Positions 1 to 11,932 of a stretch of DNA of 63,190 nt are shown piece after piece. The first letter of the stretch is position 1. Each line of letters starts with the position of its first letter. A program made the translations under genes and the position numbers. The stretch is from Chara braunii (Eukaryota > Streptophyta > Charophyceae > Charales > Characeae). The notes beneath the pieces are model-generated. The model saw only the letters and a program-made list of their open reading frames with translations. It did no database searches and was not told the DNA's origin. The stretch lies in the NCBI GenBank assembly GCA_003427395.1, contig BFEA01000114.1, positions 2,496,823 to 2,560,012 of the forward strand, written 5' to 3'.

Positions 1-911
1 TCGTCGTCTGGGTTCGAACACTGTATTTCAACAGTTCATGGGTGTACCCACTGAGCTCGGCCCTCAGGCCCCGGAGGTAACCACGGCCCCGCGCCTCACC
101 CACGGCAGCGCGTCTCAAGGTAAAATGGGGCGCGGCCCCGGCACAGCCACAAAAGTAGTTCGTAATTGCATTTCAGATAGCCCCGCGGATACAACACACC
201 CCATGCGACCCTTTATCAACCCCGGTATCGCGTTCGAAACGGGACGCGAACAGGGGGAAAGAAAAAATCAAAAATAACAAGAGGTATAAAAAAAGTTAAC
301 TTAATAATAAATAAAAAAAACAAAACCGGGGAAAAAGGAGGGGAACTACAAACACCTCGCCTCCCCCGTGGGTCGGGCCCGCCGCCGCGCCCATTAACAA
401 AACCGAAGGGGATAGCCCTGTTGGGCCCTCAACCCCTCAGGTTTTGCTCCATGCTGCTCCGCTGCCGCTGCGCCGACGCCCCGCTGGCCTCGACTTCCGG
501 ACCTCCGTATCGTCAACCCAGTGCCATAACCTATAGGGCTAAGCCCAAGCCTGAAACCAATACACGTCGAGTGCCATATAAGGTGGTGCGGCGCTGCGCT
601 CAGGGCGAAGGAAATTGGCCTGAGCCTCATCTCCGCCTACAACTGTGCGCGCGACCACCCAGCGTCTGCGACGACTTACCAAAGCTGTACCACAGCCGCC
701 ACTCGTGCCCCTCCGCATGCCGAGACCTACCACAGTCACACTGTCGCCGTCGTCACCGTCGTCCTCGCACGCGGGCTCGCCTCGGTCAACGCGCCAATCA
801 AAGGGAAATATCCCTAGTTCCTCCTTAATCAAAAATAAATAGGTATTAATAATATCATGAAACAAAACGACCGACGTTTGTGCCGACTTTATGATCAACA
901 ACCGAAAAGAA
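1..911. other. No supported gene; GC-rich start then A-rich stretch
   Basis: The first 250 bases and 360-800 are GC-rich with short overlapping frames on both strands, and an A-rich stretch lies near 260-330. None of the frames shows a motif I recognise and no frame dominates. I see no tRNA or rRNA signature. A GGTTCGAAC near position 11 resembles a tRNA T-arm box, but no cloverleaf surrounds it. Confidence 0.4.
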
Positions 912-1562
912 TCACGCGCGCCTCAAATCTGCGCGCCCACGCACGTCTCTATTATAGTCAACCATCCAGTCAACGTAAGTCACAGATGTTGCCGCGCCTA
1001 GCGCAGTATACTTAAACTTTAAACCAAAACTATTTTCTGTCACTTGCAAAAACCAGGGCGTATACCCTTGTAAGGGTATTCGCACCGACACCGGTGTTAA
1101 TGCTCTTTCAACTGGTATCAGGAATTCTTGTATCCGACAATCGTGGTGCGGAGCGTCTGATTTATCCACATGAAATGAAAAGAGGTCTTTGTAGAAGTCG
1201 TATGTAATTTTTGTGCAGCGAGATGTGGTTGTAGTCGGGTCCGCATCTCTGGCCTTTGGTTTATAAAGCGCTTCGACTGTGGTTCTTTGAATACGCATTA
1301 TTGCCAGACAGAAGAAATGAGAATCCATCATCCCTTCAGTAAAGAATTTAGATACCCTTGCCCTTGTTTGGGCTCCTTGCCACCTGTACTGTGCATGCTT
1401 GAGGAGTTGGTTTTTCAAATCTTGTATGCGGGTTTGTAGTTTCATAGTGCTTTGTTCCTGCCCTTGCGAATTTTGTTCATGTTGCACACAAGATTTTGAG
1501 TTATGGTCCCTCAGAACAATTCTAACGATACATAGAAGATTAGTACTATGCAAGGATATCAC
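912..1562 (-). pseudogene. LINE ORF2 linker fragment (between endonuclease and RT)
   Basis: An open frame of 216 codons on the minus strand. Residues about 50-130 match, by eye, the linker of the minus-strand LINE at 61978-62240. Both share a core of the form LL-x-AQ-x-x-WQG, then S-K-x-x-TEG-x-MDS-x-FF-x-LA, then TT-x-EA. A further part, FYKDLFS followed by an FL-x-P-x-E-x-(S/A)-LT-like block, matches the start of the RT region near 58900-58980. After about residue 160 the similarity fades, so only the linker and the very start of the RT domain are present. There are no fingers or palm motifs. The first 30 residues, including the first Met, are probably fortuitous. It is a 5'- and 3'-truncated copy of the same non-LTR family found at the far end of the window. 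Confidence 0.6.
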
Positions 1563-2419
1563 ACATTAATCGAGAAATGGTCCGAAGTACTCCACCCCCT
1601 CGCCCCCACCCAAAAAAAAAAAAAAAAAAAAAAAAAAAAGATGGTGGGTTGTATCAATATTTAGTGCACACCCATACAGAGTGCAGACTACTCATGTATA
1701 TGTAAGTAGCAAACAACCATCATTTCTAGATAATTGTTGGGAGGTGGACGCATTTCAAGCTGCGAGGTGGGTTGAGTCTGGGTATGTAGTATGCATTGAG
1801 GCTGGACCAAGAGCGGACTGACCAAAAAGGCTAGAATGCCCTTCACTATGGAGGCCTCCATGCATCACGCAGTCCCATAAGATATAGCAATAGTTTCTAT
1901 AATTCATTCAGCCAAACTTTTTTTTTTTTTTTTTCATTAAGCCAAACTAAACCCCATCTAAATGACATTTCTCAACACAGAAGCACAGTACTAAAATCAT
2001 AGTAAAATGTGATTGATGAAGTGTCAACTTTCCGTACAAACAGTTATGGTTTCCCAACTTCCCACTGAACATAGCAGTTTTTTCTTAAAAAAAGAAAAAA
2101 AAAAAAACTTCTGATGCCAGTCATGCACACCACACACGGAACTCAACATTACGAGAAAGGATACGGCAAGAAAAAAGACATGGAAAGGAGGTTTCTACCA
2201 ATCAGAAGAATAGATGACGAAAAATAGAAGAAATTAATCCCAAACCCTTGGACTTGTGTGTAGTATGAATGCAGATCCAGTTCCAAAAGATTTGACACAC
2301 TCGACAGATCCACTATCCCTGAAAAATTTGAAGATATGTGGAAAAAATGCAACACCCTATGGTTTTGGGTACTGTGGCATGGTTGGGTTTATTGAGTGTT
2401 TTGGTAAGAATTCCACTGC
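1563..2419. other. Noncoding; 28-base poly(A) at 1612-1639 and short homopolymers
   Basis: No coding frame is supported. The poly(A) at 1612-1639 could be a retroposon tail on the plus strand, but I cannot identify the body of an element before it. Shorter T and A runs occur near 1917-1935 and 2080-2106. Confidence 0.4.
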
Positions 2420-2745
2420 TGACCACCCCTTCCCTCACGCCCGCCGCCTCACAATGCTCCCTCACTAAGGCCACCTACCCCTCCCTCCCGCCCTCACGCC
2501 CCTACTCCCCACACCTCCACCTCAAAGCCCCTCTCTTGCCACACACCACTCTCCACAGCCTGCCGTCCCTCACATCTCCTCCCTCACACCCCTTCCCTCA
2601 CACCTCCCCTTTTGCCTCACAACCCCATCCCCACCCCCAACGCCCCCTACTTCACACCTCGCCCTCCCTCACATGCTTCCCTCTTTCACACCCCTCAATA
2701 ATCCTTTCCCTCATATCCCCCCCTTCACACCCCCTCCCTCAGACC
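2420..2745. repeat. C/T-rich degenerate minisatellite (CCCTCACACC-like)
   Basis: Imperfect repeats of CCCTCACACC, CCTTCCCTCACACC and similar units fill this stretch. The open frames over it are simple-repeat artefacts rich in Pro, Ser and His. Confidence 0.75.
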
Positions 2746-2997
2746 TAGAACAGGGAGGCTGAACTGGGCACAGGCTCTCTGAGGCTCTAAACTGGGTATA
2801 ATTTTCCTGAACAGGGACATTGTGAGGGTGCGACCTTTCTAAGAAGTAACTGTCTCTGCTGCTGTCATCTTTTCTTTTTTCTTCTCTCACATCTGGAGAC
2901 GGCTCATTCAAACCACCTGTACTTCTGAGCCTCTTTCCCAAGCCTGATTTCTGCCACATCCAGAGTTCTGTTGAACTAGTGCATGCGATTGTTTTGG

Positions 2998-3193
2998 GTG
3001 GAAAACTACGCGGGAGTCACAAAAATGAGTTATAATTGCACTATGGGCCACGATACAGTACCGGATTGCAGTTAGGGGAATGTATACATACAACCCAGCT
3101 TTCTGGCAGGTAAGGTGCCCGAAGTGCAATTGCAAACTGTATCTTGCCCCATAGCGCAATTATAACTCTTTTTTGTGGCTCTACTGAAGTTAC
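2998..3193. repeat. Foldback (inverted-repeat) element with about 60-bp arms
   Basis: The left arm (about 2998-3060) and the reverse complement of the right arm (about 3136-3193) share a central run GAGTTATAATTGC followed by CTATGGG and GATACAGT. Outside this, the left arm reads GTCACAAAAA where the right arm reads GCCACAAAAA. The loop is about 75 bases. This is the shape of a small foldback MITE. I see no clear target-site duplication. Confidence 0.7.
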
Positions 3194-3526
3194 CCCTTTG
3201 GGTGGTACTTGCTAGTGTTTTCAATTCGGTAGGTCGAGCCTCGGATGTCACAGTGTGTGACATGCCGCATTGGAGATTTTTGCCAGAGAAAAGTGATGGT
3301 GGTTTGATCGACACACTCACAGTGGCATAGCAAAACTTGAAAGCTTCAGAGAAATCTGAGAACAGAAGGGCGGTTGGCAAGGAAAAGGGTGACCGCAAAA
3401 GAAGAGGGCAGGGAGGAAGAGGGATTTTCCTGTACGGTGGCGCGGAGCTCTGGAGTGAGCGAGGAGCATCTTCAGGGAACAATTGGAAGCGAAGTGCAAT
3501 CAGTAATCCGACCCTCGCATGTGCAA

Positions 3527-3928
3527 TGAATTGCAGTTTCGTACATGGGTTGTACACTAACTGCATCTGCTGAGACCCGCGCATGAGCTCTCGGGGCTTG
3601 ATCCTGTAACCTGTTTGTTTGTTTGTTTGTTCTCTTGTTTGTTTGTTTGTTTTGGCCCTTGTTGGGCTCGATCCCCAGACGTGACTGTAGTAATCTCTGT
3701 TTGCTGGTCTTAGGTCCTTCGACCTCTTCTTTTGTCTTTTTTGCACTCGTTTTCAGCAGGCATCTAGGTTTCCTCTCGTAGGTTGTCGGGTCCTCGAGGA
3801 TTGAGGGGAACAAAAGTGTCGAGGGCAAGTGAAGACGGATTATGCTTGTCATTCCTTTTCGTTTCCCACGAAGTGCCGCTGGAGGTTGCATCCTGCTTGG
3901 TGCTGCGTTCTCTTACCTGCAGCATCAT
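3527..3928 (+). mobile_element. 5' part of an LTR of the resident Ty3 family
   Basis: It starts TGAATTGCAG and matches, feature by feature, the start of the LTRs at 39590 and 43714. Shared landmarks are the GTTTGTTT run, GGCTCGATCCC then AGACGTGACTGTAG, CTTTTTTGCACTCGTTTTCAGCAGGC, GGATTGAGGGGAACA and the Cys-frame ACGAAGTGCCGCTGG. It stops near 3928, at GCATCAT, where the intact LTR continues CTTCATGTTG, and joins a T-run and an unrelated repeat. It is therefore truncated at its 3' side. Confidence 0.8.
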
Positions 3929-3939
3929 TTTTTTTTTGG

Positions 3940-4150
3940 GAAAATTTGTCTATCGCCCCTGTAATTTCCATTATTCTGCGTCGCACCCCTTTGACGGCTC
4001 ACTTACCCCGTCGTGCCCCTCTACCACGATTCAAATTTCCCATATAACCTCGACGTCGGCTGGGCCTGAAATATTATTGTTATGCCCCTACCGGTACTCG
4101 TTCCAAATTCGCAGTATACCCCTACCGGATAGCCGTTGAGTACCAGCACC
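3940..4150. repeat. Dispersed repeat with TGCCCCTACCGG and GCGCCCCTGTAATTT motifs
   Basis: The reverse complement of about 3941-4025 matches the tandem unit at 25600-25855. Shared landmarks are GGGTAAGTG, GCCGTC-AAGGGG-GCGACG and AATTACAGGGGCG followed by GACAAATTTT. The right part carries two spaced copies of a CCCCTACCGG unit about 35 bases apart. A related CCCCTACCGG block occurs near 63055. Confidence 0.6.
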
Positions 4151-4230
4151 AAAAGTTTCCATATCCCCCTAGGGTGCATGTTTTCAGCACACCCGTATGG
4201 CTACGGGCCTGGCGGCCACTTTATTTTTTT

Positions 4231-4231
4231 T

Positions 4232-4264
<33 letters not shown>

Positions 4265-4297
4265 CTCACACACACACACACACACAAACACAAACAC
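4231..4297. repeat. Compound microsatellite (CT)n(CG)n(CA)n
   Basis: A run of CT passes directly into CG and then CA dinucleotides. Alternating purine-pyrimidine CG/CA tracts of this kind can adopt Z-DNA. Confidence 0.9.
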
Positions 4298-4325
4298 ACT
4301 TTCTTTGTTTTTTACTCTTTAATCC

Positions 4326-4503
4326 TAAGCTACCAAAGTGGCCCGGGGTCACTTGCCCGACCGGGCCAAAACAAATTTAAAAATAAAAAATAAAAATATT
4401 ATTTTTAAATTTGATTTTTTATTTTAACTTTGGTTAAGAATTTCGATGTGAACCTAAGGCAAAAGTTCTTCAGTTTATTTTTCTGCATAACATAGTTTTT
4501 TTT

Positions 4504-4538
<35 letters not shown>

Positions 4539-4606
4539 GGACCTTCCCTGGTCCTTGCACGGGCTGACCACCCAGGACCCCGACGGCCCGGCTGGTAGCC
4601 TAGCTT
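4326..4606. mobile_element. Short TIR element (MITE), hAT-like tips, copy 1
   Basis: The left end (TAAGCTACCAAAGTGG) and right end (CTGGTAGCCTAGCTT) are imperfect inverted repeats. The interior has an AAGAATTTCGATGTGAACC block and a TTTCTGCATAACATAG block. The same blocks occur, inverted, in the element at 13281-13540 and in the 3' half of the longer elements at 13626 and 21773. There is no coding capacity. Confidence 0.65.
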
Positions 4607-4802
4607 TAATCTTATTTTGTCAAAAGAAATAATAAATATATATATGTAAATTTATGTATATAATAAAAATAAAATTTATAAAATAATACAAAATTAAATT
4701 AAAATTAAATTAAAATTAAAATTAAAATTAAAATAAAAGAAATAAAAATAAAAATAATAAATAACAAAAATAATAAAAATAATAATAATAAATAATAATA
4801 TA

Positions 4803-6018
4803 TTTTTTTTACATAACTTTTTGAAAAATAATAAATAATACACTCTTCATATTCAAGAATGATTAATAAAATAAATAAAGACAAAAAATATATATTTCGT
4901 CCATATGATATGAAACACAGTAATAAAAAATATCCTTCCCCCCAATACCCCCGGATACAACCTATTGAAAAGCAAACCCCCGCCTCGGAATTACAACGCC
5001 ATTAATATACATTACAAGCAATAAACCACACACCTTTATACCACATAGCAACACCACGCATATCAGTTATGGGTCTACTTGAAGGCTCAAGGTAAAAGCA
5101 AACGTCAAAAGATTGACAAAACACGTTTCAAACCCCCAAAAATGTTTTTTTTTTAAAACAAAACGCACCATGGCCGAAACGCCACCAACCAAAAACACCA
5201 ATTCGAAGCAACACTCCTGGCGCACCAGAAAACAAACACACACACGAAGTAGACAAACCAGATGCGACACTCCCTACTTCCTCCATAGCCAGTCCTCCTC
5301 CCTAGACGACAAAAAGGCCCACACCACTACACGAACTACCTCACAACGAGACAACCAAAACACGGTACCTCGACTCCATTACCTTTTTGTAATCCACATC
5401 GATAGCACCATACCCACCCCCGCAGTAACAAGGCAAATACCCCTTCACCGCGCCACTCGAAAGGAATTTTTTTTCATATCCCTGCTCTTTCCCCCTTCCC
5501 CCCAAAACAAACTTACCACTGGCTTACACCCTCTCTCATACACACATGAATTCTCTTTTCCACCCCCAAACTGCAGCCACTACCCCACCCCCATCCTATC
5601 CCCACCCACGTACTTCTTCTAATCCTAGCCCGCAGTATGGCAAACTACGATATACATTCATGACCTGCTCACCCCTATCCTCCTCTAGGATACAACATGC
5701 GCCTTTAAGAACGGCCACTACTACAACTGCTGGCATGCTTGCGCTCCACCGCACCAGCGCCAACTTGCATGCTCTTGCCTCCTTCATCTCTTGCTACAAG
5801 TCCTCTCACGAGCACGCCAGCTCGCGAACTGATCTTTGTACTTGGACTCGGTCTGGCAGACCATAGTGCCCCGGGCGCTGTGCTTACGCTGTAAGCCACC
5901 TGATACTACGCTGCACGGCCACCATTCGTGCTATGGCGGCGACTGATTTCCCAACGACACCGACCATGACCGCTCAGGTATGATTCGCTAACGCCATCTC
6001 CCCCCAATGCCCATGTTG
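4803..6018. repeat. Segmental duplication copy A (partner 23398-24611)
   Basis: About 1.2 kb aligns collinearly with 23398-24611. Examples are TATATTTCGTCCATATGATATGAAACACAGTAA, the CCCGCCTCGGAATTA block, the CACACACGAAGTAGACAAACCAG block and the stretch ending GATTCGCTAACGCCATCTCCCCCCAATGCC. Small indels separate the copies. A minus-strand frame at 5596-5787 is largely preserved in copy B, but I recognise no domain and the preservation may only reflect recent duplication. Confidence 0.85.
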
Positions 6019-7069
6019 CTTCACCATACAATCCCTGACGTCCTGCTCATGAGCCCGCCCTCCCCCCCTCCCCCATTCCTAAGAGGAGCCTTTACTAAGC
6101 TAACCCCTCCGATGAGCTGCTATGGGTGCTAGGCGGCAAGAAGCGCACTTAAGTGTGTACACCCCCCCTTCGGCTTTTAATCTTGTCGATTCTAACACTA
6201 TCTAACCTATTAATCTCCTAACTGCTCCCTACCTAATCCTCACCCCCCACCCACCTGCCCTATGGCATACTGAAATTGTTCTCTCCTTAATAATATGAGA
6301 CTAATTAGCATAGAGCTCTATCCTGATGCTAACTCCGTGGACGTCGATATGGTCCCCCCTCCCATTACAAACGGGATAGCTGTGTTTACACACCCATCGC
6401 ACACACACCCGGATATTATATCCAGTTGCCAAGTTGGGGGTTGAATCCCCCGCTGGGAGACCACGAGACACTGCCTTGCATTAAACACAGGATAACTCTT
6501 TGAACCCCACCAATCAAATGCCTCCATATAACTACTATCTCAACTCTCACATCTCCATACGCATGCAGTATACATAAGCAGATGCCCTAAAAACTCGCCG
6601 TAGCAATGATTCATACACATAGCATAATCAAGTATACATATATTAATATAACTACAACCACGAGACCTATATCAACTAGTTTTCGCAAATACTATCAACT
6701 ATAACAAAGTGTAAATATAATCAAAACAGCCTTGTATATGTACACGTTTTTGGCATTACCAGTTCATCCTACCTCAGCCCAACACGAGACACAAAAACAT
6801 CATCGTTCAGCAATGATACAGACCCACTACTAATCGCACCGCCGCACCTTATCATTACATCGGAGTAAGGACCTCTTGAAAAAATCCTTTGCGTACATAT
6901 AATTTGGGATACTCTACGACGTCGCCACACATTTTTTTAGGGAATATGTGCCTTCATCCCTTATATGAATGCCTGTGTCAATCATTAGCGATGCCAAGGA
7001 ACCACAATTGACTCCCTAGGATTCGTTAATAGTAACGATATCCGACCTGTAGATCACCATGCCGAAAAA

Positions 7070-7465
7070 AAGAAAATAACCCTTAGCAAAAAATACTCTT
7101 TTCTGCCGATATTAACGTACGGACCCCTTATTACTTCATAAGTAGAGATGCATGGTCTTTGGCGTGCATCACCAACTAGGGAGTATGGAGCGTACACAGA
7201 TCAATACTGTGACTGTTTTTTAGCGCGCGTGGAGCAGCAATGTTCATAGATACTACGGGACTGCATGATAATACCTATCCCCATATTGACAATCTTCTCA
7301 TACAAGGACCCTACCTGCAGCTCCCCGCACTAGATATAAAAACAATAATCTTTAGTCAATTTCTCTCGTAAATTCAATATACGTCCCCCTTATCGTTGCA
7401 TAAGTATAGAAGCTAGGATTCTCGTGAGCATCACTAACACAGGAGTACGGACCTTACACTTTCTG
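7070..7465 (+). repeat. Diverged direct repeat, period about 265 bp
   Basis: About 7070-7200 and 7335-7465 share the order CTTTAG/CCTTAG, then ATTAACGTACG/ATTCAATATACG, CCCCTTAT followed by GCATAAGTA/TCATAAGTA, GAGCATCAC/GTGCATCACCAA, and GGAGTAYGGA followed by TACAC. Divergence is high. Confidence 0.5.
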
Positions 7466-7529
7466 GCATACGTTACGAGAACGTCTCATTTTTTACTAAC
7501 ACCCGAGGTGCAGTACCTTACATAGATGT

Positions 7530-8800
7530 CTGTTTTAATTGTCAAAAATGCAAGAAAAACTTCATTTGATCACTTAGGAGGTGTGTCATATTGATAAGGC
7601 TACGACGAAAATATACCTATACGCATAATCTTTTTGTTATAGATGTCTAATCTTTAAATGTATGAGAGGCGCGTCAAATTTATTTGTGCTTCTAGCTTTA
7701 TTCAATCAACTACTTTTTAGTTTCGACATTATAGGAGCTTGGATAAACAGGTGCCAAGCAAGGGCATTAGTTAGATCACAAACTACTTAGATAAACCACT
7801 ATTTCACTACATCGGAGTAATAAACACCAAAAAATTACTTACATAAACCACTATCGTCAGCTCGGTCACCACGCAGTCACAAAGAGCAACTATAAATAAT
7901 CAGGCACAATTTGCCCCAACAAGACTTCCTTAATAGTTATACGAAGCACATGCACTTTACTACTCGCAAACCGATTTAAAATATTAATACTACTATAAAC
8001 AATCACCACGCATATAATTCTAATTTATACAGACAACATAGTCAATATCCTAGTCATGGACAACGGTAAAACGAGATCCTGAAAAATAAGTATACCATAA
8101 TACACCGGTTTTTTTATATATAAAATTTAGACTATCGCCATAACATGGCTTCTTCTTGGCTTTCGCCAAATACTAATATAACATCCTATATATTTGGGAA
8201 GACAATTATCGATGTGAATCCGTGAATTAGTAGTACGGATGCGGCTTTCTCACGCAATTGCATAAGTTAGCCCGAGCCATAGGTCTTCCGCGAATACAAT
8301 TACCTCTCCGTATGTCCGCATACAACAACAAACAAGACCACAAGTTGATCGCGGTATGAAGTATCCCAAGGATGACGAGACCAAATGACCAATCATATGA
8401 GACTAATTATGCATCGCTACGCCCATCTCTGCTCAATGCTGTATAGGGGTGAAGTACCTTTACCCAGTTTCGCTTACGGTACATAGATCTATTATAAAGA
8501 TACGTCTCTGTAGAACTAATTGATTTATAACTATCGTGACGAGGTATCGCTCTCTCGGCATTTGCCCTTGATAATAGGGCTATAAAAAAAATGTACTTAT
8601 ATACATAGTTTTTTTGCTTTCTTGTTTTTGTCATTAATGTCTAGTTATCAAGAGCAAGGGATATGCGATTCCGTTTTTTTATTCAATTTATCTTTTTCAA
8701 TCTTTTATTTTTTGCTTTTTAGTTTCATAATAGTATAAGAGTTTGTTTAAGCAGGTGTCAAGCAAGGAAGTTAGCCATGCGACACGTTTTCGGTATTTAG
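7530..8800 (+). repeat. Diverged direct repeat, period about 1 kb
   Basis: About 7600-7790 and 8575-8795 share TTTTTAGTTTC, TATARGAG, a TAARCAGGTGYCAAGCAAGG block and a following TTAGnnATGCGA/TTAGATC stretch. TACATCGGAGTAA also recurs at about 6856 and 7806. This suggests a badly decayed repeat with roughly 1-kb spacing. Confidence 0.45.
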
Positions 8801-10163
8801 CTGACTATCTATGCGAAACGCATGTAAAAAAGACACCTCTACATGCGTGGCTATCATTTATGTTTAATACCTGCTACTAGTCAATAAGGATGTAGTTGTG
8901 CATTTACAACACTTCTTATGACCCCCCCCAAAAAAAATTCAACTACCATGACTACCAATGTAATCATTGAAGGGTACTGCAAGATGTGAACGACACATTG
9001 TGTGTACTATTCAGGGTCTTAAAATTCTTATATTATATGTTTATTACATATACACAGTTAAGTCTGGAATTACTAAGGATTTAAATCATGGTTGTTATGC
9101 ACTCGGAGATTCGCATCACAATCTAAAAAAACTACGTGTACAATTCCTTGCACATACAGTATTCTACTCGTACACGTTCAGATGAGAACTCGCATCGTGT
9201 TAGATCGATGGACAATAAGAAAGGTTAATATCTTAAGATTGGTTGATCGTAACTTCAAAAATGGACTTGCGTTTCAAAAACACGCGAGATATCAACTTTC
9301 GTAGAAAAACCACAAAGTTCGCACCAGACCCATCAGGATTAACCCGGTAGCAGTATGAAAGAAGTTTTTTCCTACTACCGACGAATGATGTATGAGAACG
9401 ATGGGCGGGGTGTGATGGCTTGCTTGTTTTTAAGGGGTAAGGCAGTCATAGGATGGATCCCCACTTTTCGGAAGGAAACAAACACAGACTTTCAAAATGC
9501 ATATTAGAACGACTGATTAATGTCATATGCGCAAACAGTGGATCACTCACACTCCTTTTCGAAATTTATGTAGGTTTTTTTAGAAAAAGGTTTGAAGTTA
9601 ACTATAGAAAAGAATCCGTAGTTGGCTCATTTCTTTCCTATCGTAAATGCAAAATAAATGAATACTCGCTAAATTGCGCAAAAAAAAAAAAAAAACGGTA
9701 ATCATAGTTTTTAAACCATTGATACGTAAAACTTCACATAAAGCTTGTTTGAAATAAGGAAATTATGACCGAATTGTGGACAAAAAAAATCGCCTGAATT
9801 TTTTTTTTCAACCAATGTTCCCTCGGCTACTGACAAACTTGATGAAAAAAAAATTCGGCAGATGACCATCTATCTAAGCTTAACCACTGTTCATGTATGC
9901 ATTTGTGATTCATTAGAAACTACGCCCACAAAAATATATATTCATACTAAACTCTTGACTACCCCATAAACATATGATTAATACCAATAACAAAAAAACA
10001 CAAATCAACCATACAACACATACATACAACTATTCGCAAAAAAATGTCGTGCTCTCACAAAGAGGGTAAGATCTCCATACACTAAATTGAAAACACACCA
10101 TAGCCATCCACACCCGGCTCTCCAACTGATCAAACCCAATCAACGTACACTACGCAACTCATG

Positions 10164-10252
10164 CACACTTACCGGACAGTACAAAACATACAAATATGAC
10201 AAAAAGAAAAGAATTAAACTTCCCCATCACTAGATTCATCCAAACACATTCC
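10164..10252 (+). pseudogene. 90-bp fragment of the divergent RT (thumb region)
   Basis: CACTTACCGGACAGTACAAAAC through CATCACTAGATTCATCC is nearly identical to 21107-21190, part of the RT gene at 19316-21440. It has one extra A in the GACAAAAAGAAAAG run, which breaks the reading frame. Flanking sequence on both sides is unrelated to the RT gene. Confidence 0.85.
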
Positions 10253-11041
10253 AAAATGTCTATGTTCGTCTTATCAAGATTTTATTGTTTTTCAAATAAT
10301 TATTCTTATGTTGAGCCGATGATTTATACAACTATAATATCAAAAGGGTAAAACCCTTGGTGGACGGGTGAAACTATTTTTGCCTTACCAATCTATAAGC
10401 ACTATAGTAATAAATGAAATGATTATAATAATTCACAAAACAGGCAGGGCCTTGTTCCTGTAGTTCCTCAACATACGATCGATATACACAGATCGTATTA
10501 CTAGGTCTTTTATTTACAAAACCACAATGATAAGGTCGTTATGCAAGTGTATATCATAAAGCACAGACATGACAATTTACGGATGCGTAACGACTTGCTC
10601 GCTGCAAATTAACGAATAAACAACTAATGATCAACTGGTGTGTACCGAGATACACCTTATCTCTATTATATGGAAGGTTACCCTACCTAACCGCGATACA
10701 CTAATGGGAAGAAGATGGTGAAACCATTTGATACCCCGACATCATTACTACCGCTATCTAGGTTGGAACGAATTATGGACCATTAGCGTAGACTCCAAGG
10801 AATTTCACTCATAAAATACTATGAACCCCTAATGCAGACTCCAAAGAATTACACATAATAATAACTTACGATGTTCACCTTACTCCTATTACTCAATATA
10901 CAACCTCTTACCAGTATACAAATAACGACATGCCAGCACCTCGGTATTTTCGTATGAGATGGTTGATCGAACTGCTTTCTTGGCCTTCCCGATGTTCAAC
11001 TTTACAAACAAGCAAATAACACTAACGCATATTCTGAAAGA

Positions 11042-11082
<41 letters not shown>

Positions 11083-11932
11083 ATAAGAACAAAAGATAAA
11101 CGATGTCGATGTACGAACAATGGCACGATTTCAGCACCCCCTTATTTATATATGCCCCCATTAAAAAAAACCTATTTAATTCATCCCTCGCCCGAACATT
11201 CTGCTTTTCGCAAAAATGGATACAAATACTTCTATACGTTTGAATACACTCAGACATGTGCATTCCTTTCCCGGATTAAAATACCACATAATGATAGTCA
11301 TTTGCTAACCTTACACTACGTTATCAAATCCCTACGCACCCAAACTCGTACGCTACGCCCGTGCTGATCTGTTGACTTTTTGATGACGTGGCAATGCGAT
11401 CCCCACTCCTCTACCTAAATCTCAAACCCTCAGACAACCAACCTCAAAATTTCAAAGAAACCCAACACCGGATATACTGAGATGCTCTTCCCCTACCGAA
11501 CACGCAGCAACGCGATGACCAAAATTTAATGAAGTCTATAAAATAAAAAATACAAAATATAAAATATAAAATATAAAATATAAAATAAAATAAAAATATT
11601 TATAATAAATAAATAAAAATAAAAAATAAAAATAAAAAATGAAATAAAAAATAATAATTATAAAAAAAAAGTGAAATAATTAAATAAGACAACAAAATAA
11701 ACTGAAATCGTAAACAATCTGAAGATCCCATGACCATTCAGCAAACATAAATTGGCTGCATACGCTGATTTTCCAACAACGTCAATCATAACACGGCACA
11801 CTACGACGCATTTCCTGACCCAAATCATGCAAGCAGGTAACTAAATCCACATACCTGCCAAGTCGTTTTCAAAAAATGATTGGTTTCCTAAAATCTGACA
11901 CACCTAAAAACAACCCCGGCGCTTGTGATAAA
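10253..11932. other. AT-rich, no gene seen; (TA)n at about 11042-11080
   Basis: Short frames at 10889-11367 cover a TA microsatellite and look fortuitous. 11530-11690 is an A-rich TAAAATA/AAAATAA simple repeat. Confidence 0.5.

Larger units (their letters stand above)
6019..10163. other. AT-rich sequence without recognisable genes
   Basis: I find no frame longer than about 85 codons with credible composition and no RNA gene. The only structure seen is weak internal repetition, listed separately. It may be old repeat or intergenic sequence. Confidence 0.5.

Noticed and set aside
5596-5899. Conserved small genes in the 1.2-kb duplication
   Set aside because: Frame preservation in two similar copies is expected from recent duplication alone. 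There are no motifs and no evidence of constraint.
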